Shown here piece by piece: positions 43,164 to 50,317 of a DNA stretch of 64,000 nucleotides. The notes below the pieces were generated by a model, which did no database searches, was not told where the DNA came from, and was given only the letters and a program-made list of their open reading frames with translations. Origin of the DNA: Streptomyces sp. NBC_01296 (GTDB lineage Bacteria > Actinomycetota > Actinomycetes > Streptomycetales > Streptomycetaceae); assembly GCF_035984415.1 (NCBI RefSeq), contig NZ_CP130720.1, positions 8,556,001 to 8,620,000 of the forward strand, read 5' to 3'. Numbering within the stretch: position 1 is the first letter of the stretch; each line of letters starts with the position of its first letter. The position numbers and the translations under genes were made by a program.

Positions 43164-43177
43164 GGGAAGCGCTGCCA
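43164..43177 (-). promoter_or_regulatory. orphan LacI-type operator (class B')
   Basis: GGGAAGCGCTGCCA matches TGGAAGCGCTTCCA at 12 of 14 positions. It lies upstream of the gene remnant at 42950-43104 and far from any intact gene start. Confidence 0.5.
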
Positions 43178-43190
43178 CGGTGGACACGAC

Positions 43191-43223
43191 GGAGTGGAGC
43201 CAGGATGATCCTGGCTCCACTCC
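43191..43223. terminator. strong hairpin between GH9 and the esterase
   Basis: Perfect 16-bp arms GGAGTGGAGCCAGGAT (43191-43206) and ATCCTGGCTCCACTCC (43208-43223), 31 bp beyond the esterase stop. Probably the esterase terminator. Confidence 0.82.
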
Positions 43224-43254
43224 ACGGTGCGGGCGTGTCACTGGAACTGTGTCG

Positions 43255-44625
43255 CTAGAACTGTGCGAAGAACCTCCAGATCTCTCCCTTGGTCCAGGTG
43301 GTGACGCCGCTCTCGTTGGAGGAGCCGTCGACCGGACCGGGCAAGTGGCCTCCGTCGAACGCGGCCCATTGGACCGGGTACCCGGCACGGCAGCCCGAGT
43401 AGGTGGTGGTGATGTGCGTACGGCTGCCCGGCGCGGGCTCGCGCGGGTTCTGTGCGGTGCAGCCGTTGTTGCTGACGAACTTGTCGCGCAGGGACCTTCC
43501 TTGCGCGATGTTGAGGACGGAGTCGCTGACGCCGTGGATTCCGAAGTAGGCGATGGGCTGGGTGCCGCCGCTGCACCCGCTGATCTCGGCGCCGGACATG
43601 ACCGCGACGGCTCTGAAGACGTTCGCCCGGCTACATGCGAGTGCGTAGCTCATTCCGCCGCCCCAGCTGAAACCGGTGGCGAAACGCTGCGCCGGGTTGA
43701 CGCAGAGGCCGCCCTCGATCCGCCGGATCATGTCGTCGACGAAGGTGACGTCCTCACCGCCCGGATTGGCCCAGCCGTTGTCGAGGCCCTGGGGGGCGAC
43801 GAGGATCGCGCTGTTGTTGGATTGCTCCTGTTGGCCGTAGTAGGACCAGGCGCTCCCGCTCGTTCCGCCCGAGGCGACGTCGCCGGCGGTTCCGCCCCGC
43901 CAGTGGAACGCGAAGATCAGCCGGTAGGGATGGCTGTTGGAGTAGTTGTCGGGAACCCTGAGGATGAAGCTGCGGCTCTTGCCGCCGCTCTGGATCGTGT
44001 GCGTACCGCTCGCCAGCGTCGGGGCGCTGCCGCATCCGCCGCCGGACGACAGCTTGACCAGCTGCCATTGCTGGTTGGCGCCGCCCCAGTCGCCGTACTG
44101 GACGACGTTGCCGCCGTCGGCGGTGGAAGCGCCCTGCACCTCGACGGCCTTGCCGCTGTTGCGGTTGATCAGCCGGACGTGGCCCGCGTCGGAGTCGGCC
44201 AGTCGGAACTGCTGGTTGGCCGCGTTGCCGTCGGTCCGCTGCGTGATCGCGGTGCCGTCGGCGGTCGAGGCGCCGGCCACGTCGAGGACCTTGCCCGAAT
44301 GCCGGGCCTTGAGCCGGTAGAAGCCGCCGCCGGAGTCCACGAACTGCCACTGCTGGTTGGCTCCGTCGTTGCGCGTCCACTGACTGACCCGCGCGCCGTC
44401 GGCGGCGGACGCGCCGTAGACGTCCAACGCCTTGCCGCTGTTGCGATTGATCAGGACGTACCAGGCATTGCCGTCCACCGTCGCCGCCTCGGCGGGCGCC
44501 GGCTTCACCGCGACGAGCATGCCGATCGCGAGCGTCGCCGCCACCACGGCAGCCAACCGGGACCACCAGGGATGCCTTCGTGGAGGGGCGGGGGAGGCCG
44601 CACCGTAGGTCTTCATCGGTTCCAT
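43255..44625 (-). CDS. secreted CE1/LpqC-type esterase with N-terminal CBM13 (ricin) domain
   Basis: 456 residues. Signal peptide about 1-47 ending APAEAAT. Three ricin-type repeats (LINRNSGKALDVYGAS, LKARHSGKVLDVAGAS, LINRNSGKAVEVQGAS) form one beta-trefoil at about 52-190. The C-terminal alpha/beta hydrolase has nucleophile GFSWGGG near residue 318 and the His motif DGGHLPG near 426; it belongs to the polyhydroxybutyrate depolymerase/feruloyl esterase-like group. Next to xlnA, a role in removing ferulate or acetate from arabinoxylan is most likely. Same strand as xlnA, 28 bp after it, so probably co-transcribed. Start ATG 44625 behind AAAGGG. Confidence 0.88.
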   Translation of the reverse strand: MEPMKTYGAASPAPPRRHPWWSRLAAVVAATLAIGMLVAVKPAPAEAATVDGNAWYVLINRNSGKALDVYGASAADGARVSQWTRNDGANQQWQFVDSGGGFYRLKARHSGKVLDVAGASTADGTAITQRTDGNAANQQFRLADSDAGHVRLINRNSGKAVEVQGASTADGGNVVQYGDWGGANQQWQLVKLSSGGGCGSAPTLASGTHTIQSGGKSRSFILRVPDNYSNSHPYRLIFAFHWRGGTAGDVASGGTSGSAWSYYGQQEQSNNSAILVAPQGLDNGWANPGGEDVTFVDDMIRRIEGGLCVNPAQRFATGFSWGGGMSYALACSRANVFRAVAVMSGAEISGCSGGTQPIAYFGIHGVSDSVLNIAQGRSLRDKFVSNNGCTAQNPREPAPGSRTHITTTYSGCRAGYPVQWAAFDGGHLPGPVDGSSNESGVTTWTKGEIWRFFAQF

Positions 44626-44653
44626 CGGTTCACCCTTTCGCCATGACGGTTCG

Positions 44654-46096
44654 TCAGGTGCGGGTCCAGCGCTGGTTGCTGCCGCCCGAGCAGGAGTAGA
44701 GCTGGATCAGGGTGCCGTTGGCGGTGCCGGTGCCGGCGGCGTCCAGGCAGAGGCCGGACTGCACCCCGACGATGGATCCGTCGGAGTTGAGGCGCCACTT
44801 CTGGTTGTCGCCGCCCCAGCAGCTGTAGATCTGGACCTTGGTGCCGTTACCGGTGCCGGCGGCGTCCAGGCACTTGTCGCCGTAGACCCTGAGCTCGCCC
44901 GCGGCGGTGTAGGACCACTGCTGGTTGGTGCGGTTGTTGCAGTCCCACAGGTTGAGTTGGGTGCCGTCGGTGGTGCTGGCACCGGGCACGTCCAGGCAGC
45001 GGCCCGAACCGACGCCCTTGACCTGTCCGGAACCGGGCGTGGGGGTCGGAGTGGGGTTGGAGGAACCGGCGTTGAGTGCGCCCAGCACGGAGGTGTAGGC
45101 GGGCTTCTTGTTGCCGTTGCCGTCGAACAGCAGCGGCGACTGCTCCGACCGCCAGGAGTCGGTGTCGCGCACACCCCAGACGGTGATGCCCATGCAGCGC
45201 GGGACGGCCAGGCAGTCGTTGGTCACGTTGGCGTAGGTCGTGGCCGACGCGCCCTGGATGTCGAGTTCGGTGACGGCCACGTCGACGCCGAGGGCGGCGA
45301 AACTCTGCAGGGTGGTGCGGAAGTTGCTGTTGTACGGGCTGTCGTTGTTGAAGTGGGACTGGAAGCCGACGCAGTCGATCGGCACTCCGCGCTGCTTGAA
45401 GTCCCGGACCATGGCGTACATGGCCTGTGTCTTCGCCCAGGTCCAGTTCTCGACGTTGTAGTCGTTGTAGCAGAGTTTGGCGGACGGGTCGGCGGCGCGC
45501 GCGGTGCGGAAGGCGACCTCGATCCAGTCGTTGCCGGAGCGCTGCAGGTTGGAGTCGCGCCGGGCCCCCGAACTTCCGTCGGCGAAGGCCTCGTTCACGA
45601 CGTCCCACTGGACGAGCTTGCCCTTGTAGTGGGCCATCACGCCGTTGATGTGGTTGGTCATCGCCTGGCGCAACGTGCTGCCGCTGAGGTTCTGCATCCA
45701 GCCGGGCTGCTGCGAGTGCCAGGCCAGGGTGTGGCCGCGTACCTGCTTGCCGTTCTGCACCGCCCAGTTGTAGACGCGGTCACCTGCGGCGAAGTTGAAC
45801 TGGCCCTGCTGGGGTTCGGTGGCGTCGATCTTCATCTCGTTCTCGGGGGTCACCATGTTGAACTCGCGGCCCGCGATCGTGGTGTACGCCGAGTCGCCCA
45901 GCCTGCCCGAGGCGACGGCGGTGCCGAAGTAGCGGCCGCTCTGCGCTGCGGCGCCACCGAGCGTGTTCTCGGCGGCGTGTGAGGCCAGCGGAGCCATCAG
46001 GATGGCGGCCGAAGCGAGGGCGCCGGCGACCAACGCCGTACGAAGAATGCCGATCTTCCGGCGGACGGTGGATGGGGGAATGGCATTTGAGCCCAT
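44654..46096 (-). CDS. xlnA: secreted GH10 endo-1,4-beta-xylanase with CBM13
   Basis: Cuts the xylan backbone outside the cell. 480 residues; the sequence closely follows Streptomyces XlnA. Signal peptide 1-41, mature start AENTLGGAAAQSGRYFGTAV; acid/base in WDVVNEAFADG near residue 167 and nucleophile in VTELDIQG near 277; a Pro-Thr linker, then CBM13 at about 362-480 with three QxW repeats. ATG 46096 follows GGAGG at 8 nt, so the longer upstream frame is rejected. Two BxlR-type boxes and a clear promoter lie upstream, linking it to the bxl genes 12 kb away. Confidence 0.96.
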   Translation of the reverse strand: MGSNAIPPSTVRRKIGILRTALVAGALASAAILMAPLASHAAENTLGGAAAQSGRYFGTAVASGRLGDSAYTTIAGREFNMVTPENEMKIDATEPQQGQFNFAAGDRVYNWAVQNGKQVRGHTLAWHSQQPGWMQNLSGSTLRQAMTNHINGVMAHYKGKLVQWDVVNEAFADGSSGARRDSNLQRSGNDWIEVAFRTARAADPSAKLCYNDYNVENWTWAKTQAMYAMVRDFKQRGVPIDCVGFQSHFNNDSPYNSNFRTTLQSFAALGVDVAVTELDIQGASATTYANVTNDCLAVPRCMGITVWGVRDTDSWRSEQSPLLFDGNGNKKPAYTSVLGALNAGSSNPTPTPTPGSGQVKGVGSGRCLDVPGASTTDGTQLNLWDCNNRTNQQWSYTAAGELRVYGDKCLDAAGTGNGTKVQIYSCWGGDNQKWRLNSDGSIVGVQSGLCLDAAGTGTANGTLIQLYSCSGGSNQRWTRT

Positions 46097-46263
46097 GAAA
46101 GAGCCTCCAGGACAGAAATCACGGAAGGGATTGGAGCGCGGCAGGGACAATCCGCGCGAACGACCCCGCGTCCATTGGCAAAGGACGCTCACGGCCGGGG
46201 CGTAAAGATCCAAGGCCGGAACCCGGCACCCGGACACAGGCGGGGGGTATCGCCTCGGGCTTC

Positions 46264-46292
46264 AGTCTGGAAACACGACAGAAACATGTCAA
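46264..46292 (-). promoter_or_regulatory. xlnA promoter
   Basis: Minus strand -35 TTGACA (46292-46287), a 17-bp spacer, -10 CAGACT (46269-46264). Leader of about 165 nt to the ATG. Confidence 0.65.
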
Positions 46293-46298
46293 GACTTT

Positions 46299-46311
46299 CG
46301 AAAGGCTTTCG
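46299..46311 (-). promoter_or_regulatory. BxlR-type box 1 of xlnA
   Basis: CGAAAGGCTTTCG, pattern CGAAA-N3-TTTCG, 6 bp upstream of the -35 element. Same architecture as the box before bxlE at 58349-58361. Confidence 0.75.
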
Positions 46312-46353
46312 ATAATCCGGTCCCTCTGAATAGCCCAATAGCCGCTTTTCATA

Positions 46354-46392
46354 GAGCGATCCTCATCGAAAATATTTCGATGAGGATCGCTC
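46354..46392. promoter_or_regulatory. 39-bp perfect palindrome containing BxlR-type box 2
   Basis: 18-bp arms GAGCGATCCTCATCGAAA (46354-46371) and their complement (46375-46392) around ATA. The core CGAAAATATTTCG (46367-46379) is again CGAAA-N3-TTTCG. Centre-to-centre distance to box 1 is 68 bp. It could act as an upstream operator, as a terminator for the GH6 gene ending at 46505, or as both. Confidence 0.7.
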
Positions 46393-46504
46393 GACTGGGC
46401 TGCTGCCGAAGCTCAGGCGAAATCAGAACGGCGGCCCCTGAGGCGAGATCCCGCCATGCGGGATTCCGCCATGAACGGGTAATTCCTTCAGTTCGCGTCT
46501 CCGG

Positions 46505-47797
46505 TCAGCGCAGGGCCGTGTTGAACTCCAGTGCGGGGGCGGCGTTGCGAACGAGGGACTTGGCCTGCTCCGGCCACCACACACCGGCCGCGGGATCGAC
46601 GACGCCGTACTCCGGGTCGATGGTGCCGCCCGGGATGCTGCGGTTGCACTCGCCGTCGGACTGGCCGACGGTCTTGATCCACAGGTAGGCGTCCACGAGC
46701 GGGACACGGGTGTTCGCGGTCGGCCGGGCCCCGATGCCGCGACCGGGAGCGTTGCACCAGGTCTGCGGATCGCCGCTGTACTTGCCCGCGGGCGGGGTCC
46801 AGGCGCCCCGGCCGTCGCGGCCGGTGTCCACGACGAGATGGGTGAGCTCCTGCGCGGGCAGGGCGGCGACGTTCTGCTGGAACCACAGGTCGGTCCAGTG
46901 CCACGTGGACGGGTCGTCCACGTTCACGGCGTTCCCCGGCTGCCCGTCGTTCGGCGCCGCAGGGGAGTAGTACTGGCTCGCGCACCAATCGGGGTGCCCC
47001 TTGGCCCAGTCCGGGCCCTTGGTGGCGAACCACAGGCACTGGGAGACCCAGGTGCCGTAGTGGGTGGACAGATCGGTGGCCAGATAGTTGGAGACGTTCA
47101 GGGAGAAGCCCTGGGTACGGGTGACACCTGCCTGGAGGAGGCGTTGTGCGACGTCGCCGACGCTGCGCCAGTGGCTGTTGCCGGCGTCCAGGTAGACCAC
47201 GCTGTTCGGCTGCCGCTCCAGGGCGTCGATCGCGTGGTTGAGGTCGGCGTAGCGTCCGGTGGTGATCGCGCCGGTGGGGTCGCTGTCGGGCCCGCAGTCG
47301 GAGGGGAGGTTGGCCAGCCCGTCCGGTTCGAGGATGACGACGGCCTTGCTGCGGCCGATCCCCCGGGCGAAGGCGCTGATCCAGGCCTGGTACTCGGAGT
47401 CCGACCGCGCACCGCCGGAGGAGTACTGGGAGCAGTCGCGCAGCGGGATGTCGTAGGCCACCAGGACGGGAACGGTCCGGGTCCGCTCGGCCCGGCGCAC
47501 CAGGTCGCGTACGCGGGATTCGATCTGCTCCGGGGTGCCGTCGGTGAACCAGGCGGCCTCCGGCCAACTGGCCAGCTTCGCCATGGACTTGGCCCCCTCG
47601 AAGTCCCGGTGGATGAGGTCGGTGACGGCTTGGTGGGCCGCGTCGCTGTCGGGATCGACGTAGAAGCGGGTGTTGGCGGGAAGCGTGTGGGAGGCCGGCG
47701 CGGAGCCCGCCTCGGCGGCGGAGGCCGGGGTGACGGCGCCGAGGAGCAGCGTGAGCGCGCTCGCTGCCAGGACTGATCGGTGCAGGGGGATGCGCAC
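46505..47797 (-). CDS. secreted GH6 cellulase without CBM (tandem copy 2)
   Basis: 430 residues from GTG 47797 (AAGGA 8 nt upstream); an N-terminal extension in frame is Pro/Arg-rich and rejected. Signal peptide about 1-28 ending ASAAEA. GH6 motifs: VLVAYDIPLRDCSQYSSGGA (acid Asp), VVILEPDGLANLP, HLVVDTGRDGRGAW and WIKTVGQSDGEC. Compared with its neighbour it has an insertion of about 50 residues around WFATKGPDWAKGHPDWCASQ, likely in a loop. Second gene of a two-gene operon, 109 bp after the first. Endo- or exo-mode cannot be read with certainty; the short form suggests endoglucanase. Confidence 0.9.
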   Translation of the reverse strand: MRIPLHRSVLAASALTLLLGAVTPASAAEAGSAPASHTLPANTRFYVDPDSDAAHQAVTDLIHRDFEGAKSMAKLASWPEAAWFTDGTPEQIESRVRDLVRRAERTRTVPVLVAYDIPLRDCSQYSSGGARSDSEYQAWISAFARGIGRSKAVVILEPDGLANLPSDCGPDSDPTGAITTGRYADLNHAIDALERQPNSVVYLDAGNSHWRSVGDVAQRLLQAGVTRTQGFSLNVSNYLATDLSTHYGTWVSQCLWFATKGPDWAKGHPDWCASQYYSPAAPNDGQPGNAVNVDDPSTWHWTDLWFQQNVAALPAQELTHLVVDTGRDGRGAWTPPAGKYSGDPQTWCNAPGRGIGARPTANTRVPLVDAYLWIKTVGQSDGECNRSIPGGTIDPEYGVVDPAAGVWWPEQAKSLVRNAAPALEFNTALR

Positions 47798-47906
47798 GGG
47801 GTTCCTTCGGTAGGGGTGCTCGGGCGCCGGGCCCTGGCGTCGGACCGCGGGGCTCGCCCTGGCGCCGGGGCCCGGTCTTCGGGGAGGGAAGGGGGGTGGG
47901 GGCGGG

Positions 47907-48878
47907 TCAGTAGCCATAGATCATCTTGTAGGCGACCTCCGGCAGGAACTGTCCGGCCGAGGAGTCGGCTCCGACACCGCAGTTGCCGTCGGACTCGCCG
48001 GGGACCTTGACCCACAGCAGCATCTCGGCGCCGCCGCCGCGCTGGGTGGGAGTGCCGATCCGGCGGCCGGCGGGGTTGCACCACTGGCCATTGGAGCCGT
48101 TGCCGTTGCGGCTGGTGTCGACGACGAACGGCTTGGTGTAGCCGTAGGAGGCCAGGGCGGAGTTGACCGCGTTGCCGTAGGAGGTGTTCTGGTCGGTGGT
48201 GAAGTAGTTGGAGACGTTCAGCACGAAGCCCCGCGCCCCGCTGACCCCGGCGGTGGCGAGCTGCTGCGCCATGGTCGAGGCGCCGACCCAGCCGGGGTTC
48301 CCGGCGTCGAGGTAGACCCAGGTGTTGGGTGCCTTGGCGTTGAACTGGGCGATCGCGTTCTTCAACATGGCCTTGCGCTCGGCGATCTGAGTGGCCGTCA
48401 TGCAGCTCTCGTGGCCGAGCGCGTCGGGTTCGAGGACCACGACGGCCGGGCGGCTGCCGATGCCACTGGCGAAGGCGGCGATCCAGGCGTCGTACGCGGC
48501 GCGGCTCCCGGCGCCGCCGCCGGACTGACCGGCGCAGATGTCCCGGTTGGGGATGTTGTACGCGACCAGGACCGGCAACTTGTCGTAGGAGTCCGCGCGG
48601 CCGACGTAGGCGCCGGTGGCGGCGCCGATGTCGCCGCTCCAGTTGCCGAACCAGCGGGCCGCCGGGGTGTTGGCGATGGACGTCCGGATCGCCGCCGCCC
48701 GCCCGTCTCCGGGGTTCGCGTTGGTCCACCGCAGGGCGGAGTTGTCGGGGTCGGTGTAGAAGCCGCTGGTCATGGTGGTCGGGTCGGCGGCGTAGGCCGG
48801 GCCGGCGTTGAGCAGGGAGAGACCGGCGGTGAGGGCACCGGCCAGCAGGGCGGATGCGGCTCGGACGGACTTGCGCAT
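47907..48878 (-). CDS. secreted GH6 endoglucanase without CBM (tandem copy 1)
   Basis: 323 residues, signal peptide about 1-30 ending GPAYAAD. Motifs VLVAYNIPNRDICAGQSGGG, VVVLEPDALGHESC, VDTSRNGNGSNGQWCNPAGR and LLWVKVPGESDGNC match compact bacterial GH6 endoglucanases. The operator TGGAAGCGCTTCCA lies 28 bp upstream of its start, directly facing the LacI-family gene at 49162. No carbohydrate-binding module, so it probably acts on soluble or amorphous beta-glucan. Confidence 0.93.
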   Translation of the reverse strand: MRKSVRAASALLAGALTAGLSLLNAGPAYAADPTTMTSGFYTDPDNSALRWTNANPGDGRAAAIRTSIANTPAARWFGNWSGDIGAATGAYVGRADSYDKLPVLVAYNIPNRDICAGQSGGGAGSRAAYDAWIAAFASGIGSRPAVVVLEPDALGHESCMTATQIAERKAMLKNAIAQFNAKAPNTWVYLDAGNPGWVGASTMAQQLATAGVSGARGFVLNVSNYFTTDQNTSYGNAVNSALASYGYTKPFVVDTSRNGNGSNGQWCNPAGRRIGTPTQRGGGAEMLLWVKVPGESDGNCGVGADSSAGQFLPEVAYKMIYGY

Positions 48879-48906
48879 GGTTCTTCCTCCGGTGGGGGTG
48901 GGGAAG

Positions 48907-48920
48907 TGGAAGCGCTTCCA
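48907..48920. promoter_or_regulatory. class B' operator, GH6 side
   Basis: Perfect palindrome TGGAAGCGCTTCCA, 28 bp upstream of the GH6 ATG. Differs from the CebR box at the symmetric fourth and eleventh positions. Confidence 0.85.
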
Positions 48921-49029
48921 GTTTTGGTGTGGGGTCGGATCGCGCTGATGGGATGATTGGGGCCGTTACCGGGGTGTGTCAAGTGGTTGAACACGGAATT
49001 ACCGGCGTGGCCGGTATGGCGTCATTGGT

Positions 49030-49043
49030 TGGAAGCGCTACCA
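49030..49043. promoter_or_regulatory. class B' operator, regulator side
   Basis: TGGAAGCGCTACCA, one mismatch to the perfect site at 48907 and 123 bp from it, about 119 bp upstream of the LacI-family gene. Suggests joint repression of GH6 and autoregulation. Confidence 0.75.
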
Positions 49044-49161
49044 GATCGAGACCGAGGACGACGTCCGAGTGCAGGTCCGAAGCCGGGCGGTGCATGGAAT
49101 CATGGCCGCTGTTCGCCGTCCGCCGTCCGCCGTCCGCGTGAGCCCGAGGAGCAGTTCTTCC

Positions 49162-50193
49162 ATGGAGCCGTCACCCAAGCGCATGCCGACCCTCGACGAG
49201 GTGGCCGCACGCGCCGGTGTGTCGCGCACCGCGGCCTCCCGGGTGATCAACAACGCCCCGCACGTCAGCCGCGCCAAGCGTGAGGCGGTCCAACGGGCGG
49301 TGCGCGAGCTGGACTTCGTGCCCAATCCGTCCGCGCAGGCGCTCGCGACCCGCAAGGTCGGAGCGGTGGTGCTGGCGCTCTCCAGCGACGAACCGGGGCT
49401 GTTCGCGGACCCGTTCTTCGCGGAGGTCATCGTCGGCGTCAGCGCGGCGCTGGAGCAGACCGAGCTGGAACTGATCCTGCTGCTGGCCAACACCCCGCGC
49501 GGCCGGGAGAGGTTCGAGCGGCTGTTGCGCTCCCGCCGGGCCGACGGCGTCATGCTGATGGCGCTGCGGGGCGACGATCCGCTGGGCCGCTTGGGCGAGG
49601 AGGTCGATCTGCCCGTCGTCTTCGGCGGGCTCCCGCTCATCGGGGAGCCCACGTGGTACGTGGACGCCGACAACCGGGGCGGTGCCCGCCTGGCCGCCGA
49701 GCACTTCGCGCGTACGGGCCGCCGACGGCCCGTCATGATCACCGGGCAGGTGGACGCCAGGGCCGCGGTCGCGCGGGAGCAGGGGTTCACCGACGGTCTG
49801 ACCTTGTCCGGCCTGCCCCTGCTCGGGGTCGAGCCCGGGCAGTTCACCGAGGAGGGCGGCGCCGAGGCGATGGAGCGGCTGCTCCGGGCGCACCCCGATC
49901 CCGACGCGGTGTTCGCGGCCTCCGACGCGATGGCCATCGGCGCGCTGCGCACCTTGCGGGAACGGGGGCTCCGGGTGCCCGAGGACGTCGCGGTGATCGG
50001 CTTCAACGACCTGGCGAGCGCCCGTCACACCAGCCCGCCGCTGACCACGGTCCATCAGCCGGTACGGGCGCTGGGGCAGGAGATGGCCAGGATGCTGGTC
50101 AGTGCCATCGAAGGACACCGCCCCAGCCCGTTGATCCTCCCGACCCGCCTGACTGTGCGCGAGTCCGCCCCCGATCTGCCCGCGTCCGCCTGA
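49162..50193 (+). CDS. LacI-family regulator of the tandem GH6 cellulases
   Basis: 343 residues with helix-turn-helix PTLDEVAARAGVSRTAASRV near residues 8-27 and hinge SAQALATRKV; the effector domain contains VFAASDAMAIGALRTLRERG and FNDLASARHTSPPLTTVHQP. ATG 49162 follows GAGGAG at 10 nt; a GTG at 49138 is a weaker alternative. It resembles CebR in layout, but its recognition helix (SRTAASRVI against GRGTVSRVI) and the local operator differ in parallel, supporting a separate specificity. Probable inducer is a cello- or mixed-linkage oligosaccharide; not determinable here. Confidence 0.87.
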   Translation: MEPSPKRMPTLDEVAARAGVSRTAASRVINNAPHVSRAKREAVQRAVRELDFVPNPSAQALATRKVGAVVLALSSDEPGLFADPFFAEVIVGVSAALEQTELELILLLANTPRGRERFERLLRSRRADGVMLMALRGDDPLGRLGEEVDLPVVFGGLPLIGEPTWYVDADNRGGARLAAEHFARTGRRRPVMITGQVDARAAVAREQGFTDGLTLSGLPLLGVEPGQFTEEGGAEAMERLLRAHPDPDAVFAASDAMAIGALRTLRERGLRVPEDVAVIGFNDLASARHTSPPLTTVHQPVRALGQEMARMLVSAIEGHRPSPLILPTRLTVRESAPDLPASA

Positions 50194-50317
50194 CCGGTGG
50201 GCGCTTCCGGCAGAATCGGCCCGATCTGACCCGAGCGCCTCCCATCCGAGTTCCCTTCGCCGCGAGCGGCCTGTGGCGGTCGGGGGACTCGGCGCGAGGT
50301 CAGCGGGGTCAACGGGG

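Noticed and set aside
46354..46392. The long palindrome as a CRISPR repeat or replication origin
   Set aside because: It occurs once, with no spacer array and no DnaA-box cluster. Its core matches the BxlR-type box, which explains it better.
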